Shown here one piece after another: positions 39,875-48,900 of a stretch of DNA of 64,000 bases. Source of the DNA: Bacillus massiliigorillae (GTDB taxonomy: Bacteria; Bacillota; Bacilli; Bacillales; DSM-1321); the NCBI RefSeq assembly GCF_000380245.2, contig NZ_HG428741.1, positions 1,875,761-1,939,760 on the forward strand, in the 5' to 3' direction. The position numbers were made by a program, and so were the translations under genes. The notes beneath the pieces are model-generated. The model was not told where the DNA came from, ran no database searches, and saw only the letters and a program-made list of their open reading frames with translations. How positions within the stretch are numbered: position 1 is the first letter of the stretch; each line of letters begins with the position of its first letter.

Positions 39875-41906
39875 ATTGATTATCAGTTCTACTTTTTTTC
39901 AATTCAAAGTATTTACCCATCGCTTTTCGAGCGATATCCAAGTTCATGCTATGTCCTGAACTTCCCACGTAAGCCCATGGAACAACAACGGAAATAGCAA
40001 TTTCCGGGTTATCCGCAGGAGCATATCCAATCATGGATAGGTTCATGATATCCGAAGGACCGAATCGTTTATTGATACTTTTATCCGGTCCAGCATACAT
40101 CGTTTGAGCGGTTCCCGTCTTACCGGCCATTTTATAAGGCGCAGAATGAAAAGCATTGTAGCCAGTCCCACCTGGCTGTTGCATAACCATTTCAAATCCC
40201 TTTTGGACGCGCTCAATCCAGCTTTTTTTCATGTCCAACGTATTCAACACTTTCGGATTGTTGCTCTCCAATACCGCTCCGGATTCCTTTGAATCATGAC
40301 TCGACTCGCGAATCTCCCTCATGATATGCGGCTGGATGCGCTTCCCACCGTTAGCAATCGTTGAGACGTATTGCACCAGTTGGAGAGGCGTGTACGTGTC
40401 GAATTGCCCGATGGAGAAATCCAACAATTTACCAGGTCCAAGATCGTGGCCAACATACCCTGTTGCTTCATTAGGCAAATCGATTCCCGTTGGAACCCCA
40501 AGACCGAATGCATTGTAAGAACGCCGCATCGTATCGAATGTTTTCGGGTCAACGTTCAGAGGAGCTCCCGGCCGATAATTGGCCCCTGCGATATCCATCG
40601 CCGTTCTGAACATGTACACGTTTGACGATTGCTTGAGTGCTTGAAGATCGCTAATGCTACCCATGTTCTTCCACGACTTCTTGACTTGCGTGCCCTTTAT
40701 CTTAATAGGTGTATCGTACTTCACATCGCCCATATGCAACGCGCCCGTCTGGTACCCTGTTAGCACGGTGGCGCCTTTCACGACAGACCCACTTACATAG
40801 GCAGAGGTGAAAGTACCTAATGCATAGTCCTGCAACTCTGTTTTACCATTGTCTTTCACGAACTGCTTACCTGACATGGCTAAGATTTCGCCCGTGTTTG
40901 GGTTCATCATGACGACGAATGCCCTGTCCATTATGAAATTTCTCTTTTTCATCATTTCGTCGGTTACGATTTTATCAACAGCTGTTTGCAAACCCATGTC
41001 GATTGTCAGCACCAGATCGTTCCCCGGCTGTCCGGTGGAAACCACTTCGGAATCGACGACATTCCCGCTTCTATCGGTAACTTTTTTGACTTTTTCTTTT
41101 TGGCCTTTCAGCATATCTTCGTACTGGGCCTCGATGTAGCTTGTCCCTACCCGATCGTTCCGACTGTAGTCACGGGATAGATAGTAGTCTAGTTTATCCG
41201 CAGGAATACCTTGGCCCGGCTTGCTGACATTGCCGAGAACGGTACGAAGCGTTTTATCAAACGGATACATTCGTTCCCAATCCGCGATGACGTCGATGCC
41301 TGGTAGTGATGACAAATGTTCGCTTACTTCAGCGACTTCATCTCGTGTCACATTTTTATTCTTAATGGGCTGTGGTGTCAAAATAGTAGCGCTGTTCATC
41401 TCACGGAAAATAGCAAGAACCTGAAGATCCTTATTGCTGAGTGAATTGAGTTCTTCTTTCGTAATTCGATCTAATTGACGATGATAAATATCCATATCGT
41501 CGATTTCGCCAGCTTTGAATTGCTTATCATCTTCTTTTGTAATCTTCTTCTTAGCTGCTTTCTCATGCGTCAAAAGCCAATAATCTTTCTTGTCGCGCTC
41601 TCTAATTTTGTCTGTCGAAACCTTGATCATCTCTGATAGCTTTCTAGCAAGTTTAAGCATGTCGTCGGTCGTTGTATTCTGCTCGCGTGTGAAGGTGATA
41701 GAATCCAAAGCAACGTTATCAACGACTACCCTACCGTATCTATCGTACATTCGACCTCGAGGCATCCCGCTGCTGACTTCAATATCTTCTGTACGTTCCA
41801 CTTCACGTTTGTAATCATCCCCATGGATAATCTGCACGATTCCTAAACGAAGGACCAATGTTGTGAATAGTAAGAAAATAGCAAAGAAAAGGATTGTTAC
41901 TCGCAC
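39873..41906 (-). CDS. Class B penicillin-binding protein, GC-richer than surroundings
   Basis: A 677-aa PBP2/PbpA-type transpeptidase. It has a membrane anchor (VTILFFAIFLLFTTLVLRLG), a PBP dimerisation domain starting at GMPRGRMYDRYGRVV, and a transpeptidase domain. Motifs are STxK-like SGSVVKGATVLTG, SSN in LKQSSNVYM, and KTGT in MAGKTGTAQTMY. Sampled lines count 47-52% GC, well above neighbours, suggesting transfer. GTG 41906 has no SD. A TTG at 41944 with GGTGGGG upstream gives the expected Lys-rich N-terminus (MDKKEKRK) but is one base out of frame at an A-run (plus-strand T-run 41920-41924). The start is therefore uncertain. Confidence 0.8.
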   Translation of the reverse strand: MRVTILFFAIFLLFTTLVLRLGIVQIIHGDDYKREVERTEDIEVSSGMPRGRMYDRYGRVVVDNVALDSITFTREQNTTTDDMLKLARKLSEMIKVSTDKIRERDKKDYWLLTHEKAAKKKITKEDDKQFKAGEIDDMDIYHRQLDRITKEELNSLSNKDLQVLAIFREMNSATILTPQPIKNKNVTRDEVAEVSEHLSSLPGIDVIADWERMYPFDKTLRTVLGNVSKPGQGIPADKLDYYLSRDYSRNDRVGTSYIEAQYEDMLKGQKEKVKKVTDRSGNVVDSEVVSTGQPGNDLVLTIDMGLQTAVDKIVTDEMMKKRNFIMDRAFVVMMNPNTGEILAMSGKQFVKDNGKTELQDYALGTFTSAYVSGSVVKGATVLTGYQTGALHMGDVKYDTPIKIKGTQVKKSWKNMGSISDLQALKQSSNVYMFRTAMDIAGANYRPGAPLNVDPKTFDTMRRSYNAFGLGVPTGIDLPNEATGYVGHDLGPGKLLDFSIGQFDTYTPLQLVQYVSTIANGGKRIQPHIMREIRESSHDSKESGAVLESNNPKVLNTLDMKKSWIERVQKGFEMVMQQPGGTGYNAFHSAPYKMAGKTGTAQTMYAGPDKSINKRFGPSDIMNLSMIGYAPADNPEIAISVVVPWAYVGSSGHSMNLDIARKAMGKYFELKKSRTDNQ

Positions 41907-41970
41907 GGGTAGTTGCTTGTTTTTCTTTTTTCTTTTTTGTCCAATCTCTCCCCACCCTTGTTGAAGATAT

Positions 41971-42010
41971 AAAAAAAGACGCTCTCATAGTACAGAACAA
42001 GAGCGTCTTT
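41971..42010 (-). promoter_or_regulatory. Terminator-like hairpin in the PBP leader
   Basis: AAAGACGCTCT (41975-41985) pairs perfectly with AGAGCGTCTTT (42000-42010). On the minus strand the stem is followed by seven T (41971-41977) and then, about 25 nt on, by the PBP SD/TTG. Either an attenuator of the PBP gene or the terminator of a lost upstream gene. Confidence 0.6.
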
Positions 42011-42421
42011 CTCTACTATTCTATTAATATATAGCTAGGAAAAAGCACTGTCATCCTATATGCGTAGCTTTCATAAATAATGAACGTAATTGGATTTATT
42101 GTTTAATTTAAGCATAGCTATAATACCTATTTCTGTCTCTTTAAATTACATATCAGGGATTCATTGTAAAGAGGCTTCTTCCAACTTTATTTTTTTCAGT
42201 CTTAACCCTTCGGCATGAGAAATACTGTCACCGTTCTTTTTTGATTAATGTCTATGCTCCTTGTTTTACGCCCATTTTAGAAAGAACTATGCGGCAGAAA
42301 TAAGACGATTTGTTCTTGAAAACCCGCACTTGGTTTTCAAAACAGATTAGCTTATTTCCGAGATAGCAGGTGTAAGGTTAGACACCATGAAAATTATATA
42401 CATTCTTATCTTTTTAAAAAA

Positions 42422-42461
42422 GATGGAGTATCCCTTATAAGTCTTTAGGGAGTACTCCATC
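42422..42461 (-). terminator. Terminator of the chemoreceptor gene
   Basis: GATGGAGTA (42422-42430) pairs with TACTCCATC (42453-42461), with an inner CCC/GGG extension. On the minus strand TTTTTTAAAA follows. The rest of the 42011-42484 gap shows no gene I can support. Confidence 0.75.
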
Positions 42462-42484
42462 TCTTCTACACGTTATTTACATCT

Positions 42485-44197
42485 TTATTCACATGTTTCT
42501 TTAATTATCTTATCAATTAACTCGATAACCTTATGGGAAGCAATTTCCAACTCTTCAAAGAAGGCTTCTGCTTTGTGCACGTCACCTTCCAAATATGCTT
42601 TACTAGCTTCTTTTGCATAATCATGTACTTTCTTATGGTACTCATCCAATTGTACGTAACTTTCATTCCGTTTCAGAGCTTCCCGAGTCTCAGGAGCAAA
42701 GTACCATTTACCTAATCGACATTCCATATGTGTATTCACATCAGTAGGTCGAACTGTCTCTACCCCAAGTAACATGTTATAGATTCGCCACTTCCATAGT
42801 ACATGATCAGACTTTGCTAACTCAAGCACTGTTCGGGTAGTCAAGCTACTTCTACTAGAGAAAATGCTATTACGATAATCATTTATCATTACACTTAATT
42901 TATGAATTGCATTAATGGTTTCATGGCTTAAGTTGTTAAGAGACACAGAAATATCAGCAATACTCGTCATTCGATTAGCTACTTCATTTACTCCGGCTGA
43001 TTGTTCTTCTGCAGTTGCCGCAGTTCCATTCGTTTGTTCGTTTATATCCTGCATTTTGGTAATAATACGGGAAATCATCGGAATTGTTTCCTGAGCATCT
43101 TCCACACTCTTATCTATTACTTCTTTCGTATGATTCGTAAGTCTATAGATGTCATTCGAAACCGTTTGTAACGTTTCAACATTGGCTATTACTTTTTTGA
43201 GAGACTGGACATTATTATCACTTAACTTACGAACTTCATCTGCTACTACAGCAAATCCTCGTCCTGCCTCTCCAGCTCTTGCCGCCTCAATTGCAGCATT
43301 CAAAGCTAATAGATTCGTTTGGTCAGCTATACCATTAATCACTTCAACTACTTCTTCGATCTGACTTACCGCACCTTGAAGTTCATTTACTTTATCAACA
43401 ACTTGCTCGTATTCTTTGCTAGTCGTTACAATTTCACCTATAGCAGTACCAACAACACTTTGCCCCTTCTTAGACATCTCCACCGCTTCCTCGGTAGATT
43501 CAGCAACTGATACAGCATGGTTCGCTACATCATCAACCGACACAGCTAATTCTTCACTAGCCGCTTTTATACTTTGAATTTCCCCCTCCTCTTGTCGCAA
43601 CATATCCAAGAAATCTTTCATAAACATGATTTCAGTATTTTGATTGATTATCTTCGTTATGTTAATAGCAGTATTTTCATATAATCGAAGATGTGATTCC
43701 CTAATTAATAACTGTTGGTCGATATTAAACGCCTTCTGTATACTTGTTAATAATAATAAACATTTATTCGGATGCAACCCTACCTTAGACAGCAGTACAG
43801 TCGTGAAAAAGAAATTCAACTGATTAAAAGCTATATTCACTTTGCAAATAGGAGCCTCCATGTTTAACAGCTTATCAATAAACTTGTACAACTTATCAAA
43901 GTACTTTTCATCTCTCTTAGAATGTAAGAACGTTTTCACATAGTCACTAAGTTCCCTCTGACTTAAACCGCTCCCCTTATCATCATTTATTTGGTCAAAA
44001 TAGCGTACCAATAATGCTACACCTTCATCAACTGAATTATCTAAAAGAGTCGCAATTTCTTTGAAGTTATCCATATCACTTTTTTGGAACGAGTGAAATG
44101 ATAGTACCTCTTGATGACTACCACAAGATAAATCTGATTCGTGAACTAACATTGATTCTGTACTAGCAACTGGTTTTAACTTACTAAAAATACTCAT
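42485..44197 (-). CDS. Soluble chemoreceptor with sensor globin and CZB domain
   Basis: A 570-aa methyl-accepting chemotaxis protein with no membrane segment. Residues 40-190 resemble the HemAT sensor globin, but the position of the proximal heme His (VHVRIG in HemAT) reads KVNIAF, with Asn121. The signalling domain has the hairpin tip EVINGIADQTNLLALNAAIEAARAGEAGRGFAVVAD. Residues 450-565 are a CZB (chemoreceptor zinc-binding) domain: HVLWKWRIYN, CRLGKWY and YHKKVHDY. It probably steers motility in response to a cytoplasmic signal such as oxidants or zinc. ATG 44197 follows GGAGGG. Confidence 0.85.
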   Translation of the reverse strand: MSIFSKLKPVASTESMLVHESDLSCGSHQEVLSFHSFQKSDMDNFKEIATLLDNSVDEGVALLVRYFDQINDDKGSGLSQRELSDYVKTFLHSKRDEKYFDKLYKFIDKLLNMEAPICKVNIAFNQLNFFFTTVLLSKVGLHPNKCLLLLTSIQKAFNIDQQLLIRESHLRLYENTAINITKIINQNTEIMFMKDFLDMLRQEEGEIQSIKAASEELAVSVDDVANHAVSVAESTEEAVEMSKKGQSVVGTAIGEIVTTSKEYEQVVDKVNELQGAVSQIEEVVEVINGIADQTNLLALNAAIEAARAGEAGRGFAVVADEVRKLSDNNVQSLKKVIANVETLQTVSNDIYRLTNHTKEVIDKSVEDAQETIPMISRIITKMQDINEQTNGTAATAEEQSAGVNEVANRMTSIADISVSLNNLSHETINAIHKLSVMINDYRNSIFSSRSSLTTRTVLELAKSDHVLWKWRIYNMLLGVETVRPTDVNTHMECRLGKWYFAPETREALKRNESYVQLDEYHKKVHDYAKEASKAYLEGDVHKAEAFFEELEIASHKVIELIDKIIKETCE

Positions 44198-44629
44198 TAA
44201 TTTCCCTCCACCTTTATCGAGTTTTACACTATTATAATTGTGAAAATTTGAATATAAAGTATCGTTAATAAATTATGTACCGCTATCTTGCAGAATGTAT
44301 ATTCAATCATGAAACTTGAACCTTCTTATACCTCTACACCTTAACTCAACCTATGAATCTTACTTTACATATACCCTTAATCTCTATCTTACAACCATTC
44401 TCTTCAAATCTTTTTTAGTTAAATTTTGAGATAAACTCGCTCATCACAGACAATATGAATCCTTTAGATAGATAATTTTTTGTCATTTTCTATCTCCCCT
44501 TTTTTATAGCATTCGTTCTGCCAATAACTTTTTGAAATACGTAAGAATGTCTGATAGGTTACACTATTTCAGATAAAAATTTAAAGTCTAGTAGAATAAT
44601 AAAACTACTAGGTAAAGAGGCGAATCTAC
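44198..44629. other. Gene-free stretch before the IS3 remnant
   Basis: No coding frame or strong hairpin seen. The last 90 bp (from about 44540) probably belong to the IS left end, judging by the start of transposase homology at 44630, but no terminal inverted repeat could be fixed. Confidence 0.45.
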
Positions 44630-45037
44630 ATGACTAAAGACAAAGAAGAACATTCCATAGACGAATTCAAAAACCAAATGGTACAGTTGTATTTAAATGG
44701 AAAGCCACGTAAAGACATTATTCGTTAATACGAGTTAACAGCTCCTGCTTTAGAGATCGATGGATTACTCAACTTAAATCGAGTGTGTTAACAAGATAAA
44801 GAATTAGCCGTGGTTGTTAGTGATCTGACATGCGTAAGAGTCCATAAAAGATGGCATTATATATGCGTATTTGTCGATTTCCTTTAATAGAAAAATCATC
44901 GATTATAGTGCAGTAGAAAATAAAAAGCAAGAGTTAGCTGATTACGTACATTGGTAAATCTTTATTCGGATTCATGAGACACTAGATTACATGACTCCTA
45001 TTCAGTACAAACTTGAACGTCCAAAAAAGTTGTCTAG
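44630..45037 (+). mobile_element. Degenerate IS3-family (IS150-like) insertion sequence
   Basis: Remnants of both transposase frames. OrfA starts at ATG 44630 (MTKDKEEHSIDEFKNQMVQL) and stops after KDIIR. OrfB pieces follow: VVVSDLTCVRVHKRWHYICV, then IRIHETLDYMTPIQYKLE near the DDE C-terminus, ending KKVV and TAG at 45035-45037. Several stops, frameshifts and a large internal deletion make it inactive. It lies directly upstream of a half MFS gene, which its insertion or a later deletion may have truncated. Confidence 0.75.
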
Positions 45038-45137
45038 TTTTATGTTGACGAGCCACCTCCATAGTCAGATTTATTCCATTCATTAACTATAATCTCACAT
45101 ACAAAAAATAGTTAGAAAGAATCAAACCGTACTTCCT

Positions 45138-45755
45138 ATGAATTTATTTACACACAAGAGCTTCTTAGCATCTAGCATCGGATTGTTCCTGGCAAATATT
45201 GCCATCATAGGACCTATGTTAATACTTCCATTGTTCTTTCAAAACTTCCGTCATTTCACAGCAATAGAAGCAGCGTTTGCATTAATTCCTCAAGGAATTG
45301 GAATGCTCGTTACTCGATCACTTATTGGTAAAATGATTGATAAGATTGGTGCAAAATACGTGGTTATAGTCAGCCTTGTTCTTTCGCTTATCTGTTCTAT
45401 ACCGCTTATCTTTATCACGGATAAAACAAGTATGATTTGGATTTCCATCGTATTGTTCATCCGTGGTACCAGTGTTGGAGGTATTATGCTTCCGTTGACG
45501 AGTGACGCTTATACAGGACTGGACAGTAAACAACTTCCAGAGGCAGGTGTCGGTATTAATATTATAGAAAACCTTGGTGCAAGTTTTGGTTCGGCTATTA
45601 TCGCAACTACTGTCGCAACTGTCATACAAGGATTGCAACCAACGATTTCCAATGGTTTGAAAGGTTACCATGGTGGATTTTTAGTATCCACGATTGTTCT
45701 TTTGTTAATCTTCATCCCAAGTCTATTCCTGACAAATAAAAAGAATCCATATTAA
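45138..45755 (+). pseudogene. C-terminal half of a DHA2 (EmrB/QacA-type) drug exporter
   Basis: A 205-aa fragment with about six membrane segments that matches the second half of 14-helix drug:H+ antiporters (LANIAIIGPMLILPLFFQ, LIPQGIGMLVTRSLIGKMID, GIGxNIIEN-type GVGINIIENLGASFG). A complete protein would be about 450-500 aa. The N-terminal half is absent and IS3 debris occupies its place. ATG 45138 has no clear SD. Confidence 0.75.
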
Positions 45756-45851
45756 AGAACCTTCGCTTAATTATTTGAGCTCAGGTTCTTTAATATGGAT
45801 ATTTTCAGTTATATTGTTTAATTAGATAAAATAAAAAAGACTGAACTATAT

Positions 45852-47153
45852 TTAATATGTTCCTTTTGGAGTGAAATGACCAATTCCCTTTAATTCGTAG
45901 TCGAAAAATTTAAGAATTAGTTCATTTTCAGTTTCAATACAGTAATATGGATCAATGTCGGCTTTTCCACCTTGCAGAATATTTGCAAGTATAGGAGAAA
46001 AAAGTGGTAAATCGGTCAAACTTAAATGTTTTGCCCCTTTAAAATGAACAGTATATGCTTCTTTTAATTGTTCATTATTCGGTTTGTTCGCTACATAAGT
46101 AGAGTTGCTTTCGAGCTGTCTCCAAACATCGTCAGAATAAATGTTAAGAAGTGGGGTCGTGTAAGCTTCACTGCTTGCTACATAATCATCAATTTCTTTT
46201 TTATAAATAAGCTCACTAAAGAACGGAGCATCAATATTTACAACTGCACGTATATCATTACGCTCTCTACCTAGCCAAACACTTGCTGCACCACCCATTG
46301 AGTGCCCGAACACACCAATTTTCTCTGTATTGATACATTGATAAGTAGGTTTATTGTCACTTTTGGCTTTTTCAAGAATCGTATTAATTACAAAATTCAT
46401 ATCGTCTGTTCGTAGTTTCATCCATTTTTGATTGAGTTCGAAGAGTTTTTCCTTCGTGTAAGCTCCTTTATTCATATTATCAATTTCACGCTTATAATCT
46501 GTATTGAGTAATACCACTGTTCCGTCCTCTGAACGGGTATAAAAAGAATGATAGGGATGATCGATTGAAACGACTACATAACCGTGGCTTGCAAGCTCCA
46601 TATAAGTAGAGGTATTACTTGCCTTAATGCCATATGCTCCATGTGAGAACACCAAAAGAGGGTATCTTCCATCTGCGTTTTTTGGATACCAAAATTCCAC
46701 ATTAACAAATCTGTTTTGCCCCGTGTCGGCAAATTCCTCCATACGTTTTTTATCAACATATGTGTAAGTAGCTGTTGCGACATCATATTCACCTGTCACT
46801 TTTGGTGATTTATGCTGTGGAAAAACAATTGCAGGTGCAAGTACAACTACAAATGCCAATATCATAATAATCGATTTCCACACAATTTTAAAAGTTTTGT
46901 ATTTGTCGGTATTTGTTTTGTTACGAATAAGAGAAACTGTTCCCTTTACCGCTAATATGAAAAGTAGTATGGCAAGCATTACCCAGCGTAAACTCCACAC
47001 AATCACCGATGAAAGTGTGAACATTACAAATGCTATAAATATAGCAATCCTAATCCAATTCTTTATTTTTTTATGGTTTTGCTTTGTTACCATGCAATAG
47101 ATTGCAAAAGAAATCTCAAAAATCAAAGTAATAAATAATAGTAAAGTATCCAT
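45852..47153 (-). CDS. Membrane-anchored alpha/beta-hydrolase, PAF-acetylhydrolase-like
   Basis: A 433-aa protein. Three to four N-terminal membrane segments (residues 1-115) precede an extracytoplasmic alpha/beta-hydrolase domain. Nucleophile elbow VFGHSMGGAA, oxyanion-region LVFSHGAYG and late His in GAKHLSLTD give the catalytic set. This resembles platelet-activating-factor acetylhydrolase-type esterases; the substrate is unknown. ATG 47153 follows GAAGGAG, while a longer frame to 47264 lacks SD support. The LytTR pair lies upstream in the same direction behind a terminator. Confidence 0.82.
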   Translation of the reverse strand: MDTLLLFITLIFEISFAIYCMVTKQNHKKIKNWIRIAIFIAFVMFTLSSVIVWSLRWVMLAILLFILAVKGTVSLIRNKTNTDKYKTFKIVWKSIIMILAFVVVLAPAIVFPQHKSPKVTGEYDVATATYTYVDKKRMEEFADTGQNRFVNVEFWYPKNADGRYPLLVFSHGAYGIKASNTSTYMELASHGYVVVSIDHPYHSFYTRSEDGTVVLLNTDYKREIDNMNKGAYTKEKLFELNQKWMKLRTDDMNFVINTILEKAKSDNKPTYQCINTEKIGVFGHSMGGAASVWLGRERNDIRAVVNIDAPFFSELIYKKEIDDYVASSEAYTTPLLNIYSDDVWRQLESNSTYVANKPNNEQLKEAYTVHFKGAKHLSLTDLPLFSPILANILQGGKADIDPYYCIETENELILKFFDYELKGIGHFTPKGTY

Positions 47154-47262
47154 TTTAGTTACTCCTTCTCTTTCGAATATTTTTATGAACTCATCATAAT
47201 AAACTATTGAAAAAGAAGTACATAGAAAATCAGTAAGTTGTATCCACAAGCAAATAAGATGC

Positions 47263-47292
47263 AAAAAAAGCGGTAAGCTATAAAACTTACCG
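47263..47292 (-). terminator. Terminator of the LytTR/DUF3021 operon
   Basis: CGGTAAG (47271-47277) and CTTACCG (47286-47292), then seven T on the minus strand (47263-47269). Confidence 0.8.
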
Positions 47293-47337
47293 TATAATAT
47301 TATGTTGCAGATAACTGCTGCTTTATGATCTTATTGA

Positions 47338-47772
47338 CTATTCATAAATGTCTTTCTTAAACGACTTTAGTTTTTCGTTGATTTTTTGGGCTTCTTTTTT
47401 ATCATTTTGCCATGACAGCAGACGAACTAGGATATAGATTACTGCAATTTCCAGTGCAAGAATGATTACATCTAATGCACTATTCACAATCCCCAAAATT
47501 AAACTAAGGGCAATCAATAGAATCTCCAAAGTCAAAAAATGAATGATAATTTTCATACGCATTTTCTTTTCACTTATATCATTAGGAGAATACACAATAA
47601 ACCCAGTTAATGCACTTAAAAATGAAAATGCCATAATGATATAAATCGACTTCAAATCAAAGGCCATATTGGGATAATATATCTGTCGTAAAATTGTAAT
47701 CATAATGATGATGAATGCAAAGATAATCAAGAAATCCTTAATCATCTCTCGTACAAATTCAGACATCTTCAT
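47338..47772 (-). CDS. DUF3021-family membrane protein
   Basis: A 144-aa protein with four membrane segments and a basic C-terminal tail. DUF3021 proteins are regularly paired with a LytTR regulator, as here (15 bp downstream of one). They are thought to form a membrane-sensing, anti-regulator-like unit, though the mechanism is not settled. SD AAAGGAGAG precedes ATG 47772. Confidence 0.82.
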   Translation of the reverse strand: MKMSEFVREMIKDFLIIFAFIIIMITILRQIYYPNMAFDLKSIYIIMAFSFLSALTGFIVYSPNDISEKKMRMKIIIHFLTLEILLIALSLILGIVNSALDVIILALEIAVIYILVRLLSWQNDKKEAQKINEKLKSFKKDIYE

Positions 47773-47786
47773 GCTTATCTCTCCTT

Positions 47787-48224
47787 TTACAATCCAAGCA
47801 TTTTTTTAAGGACAGGCACATACTGCCTTGAGACAACTGTACGTTCCCCGTTATCAAGCACCGCTTCGAATCGGCCACTTATGGACGGATTTATGTATGA
47901 AATTTTAGCTATGTTCAAAATTGTAGATTTGGATGCACGAAAACAGTTCTTTTCTTTGCATAATGCCTCTAATTCATATAGCTTTTGTTTTACCTCAAAA
48001 ACGTTGTCCTTACAGTAAACAAAAACCTTTCCATCAACTGCTTCAAAATAATAAATCTCACTAAGCTTAATTCGGTGAACTTTATCTTTTTGATGTCCGA
48101 GTACAATAAGATTTTCATTTTCCAACTTGTTTATGATTTCATATATTTCGTCATCTACCTCATGACACCTAATGAGAATTTCTTCTTCCCGTTCTTTGCT
48201 TATTTCCTCTATAGAAATTTTCAT
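47787..48224 (-). CDS. LytTR-domain transcriptional regulator
   Basis: A 145-aa regulator without receiver domain. The C-terminal LytTR DNA-binding domain (about residues 45-145) shows IKLSEIYYFEAVDGKVFVYC, then FRASKSTILNIAKI and the C-terminal RQYVPVLKKMLGL. It is co-transcribed with a DUF3021 membrane protein and probably regulates its own operon. ATG 48224 is preferred because GGGTG lies just upstream; a GTG four codons earlier overlaps that SD. Confidence 0.85.
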   Translation of the reverse strand: MKISIEEISKEREEEILIRCHEVDDEIYEIINKLENENLIVLGHQKDKVHRIKLSEIYYFEAVDGKVFVYCKDNVFEVKQKLYELEALCKEKNCFRASKSTILNIAKISYINPSISGRFEAVLDNGERTVVSRQYVPVLKKMLGL

Positions 48225-48900
48225 ATTATCACCCACGACAATTCAAATGATCTTAGGTCTTATTAATCCTTTCTTTTTATTATAGTTTAGCACCATGCAT
48301 ATGAATGGTAGGTCTTGTGTCCATGAAAGAATACGATTCACTTCTTCTTTACTCTATAAATCGATATTTTTCTCACATACCAAATACCCTTATTTTTGTA
48401 ATTTTACCATGTTTTACAACTTTGTTCGTTGAATAATTATATACTTCAGTAAAAAACATTGAGAATTTAGTTAATGCATATGAAAGCCTTAGATATTTTT
48501 GTACCAAATACATAGTATTCATGAGATAACCAGTTTTTCTTCGAAGCACGTAATCTTCATCAAAAAAAGAGATATATTAGTAGAGACAAGTGAGTGTAAA
48601 TTAAATGTTTAAAGTACCTCTAAATAAACTAAGTTCATACACCCTCAAAGGTTCGTGACAATATTGTGGAATTTAACATAACGAAAAATGGATATGTTAC
48701 ACTGAACGTATTTCCTATTGGTATATCAATATAATGATTTGTAATTTGAATAAACAATATTCCAATTACATTCAATAGTTTACAAATAATAATTACCGTG
48801 AATTTTTCACAAGTTATATTTCTTTGATAACTTTCATTTTCAATTAATCTTCTAAACAACATGATAGACCTACTACACGAACTCAAAGGAGAGAATTTAG
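48225..48900. other. 675-bp gap upstream of yjjI with a CGTGA-N5-TCACA site
   Basis: No supported gene; scattered short frames look like decay. CGTGAATTTTTCACA at 48797-48811 resembles an FNR-type palindrome but with a 5-bp centre instead of 6. It lies about 90 bp before yjjI. Anaerobic control would fit an oxygen-sensitive glycyl-radical enzyme, but the site is imperfect. Confidence 0.35.

Noticed and set aside
40319..41424. Plus-strand frames over the PBP gene
   Set aside because: They are antisense shadows created by the higher GC of the PBP gene; no SD and no domain pattern.
42273..42440. Possible decayed ORF on the plus strand (AEIRRFVLENPHLVFKTD, TAG, LISEIAGVRLDT)
   Set aside because: Amino-acid pattern looks protein-like, with a stop in the middle, but I cannot name a family and it runs into the chemoreceptor terminator. 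Not strong enough to call a pseudogene.
45318..45671. 117-codon minus-strand frame over the MFS fragment
   Set aside because: Opposite the clear MFS reading frame; Thr/Asn/Asp-rich composition is typical of antisense to a membrane gene.
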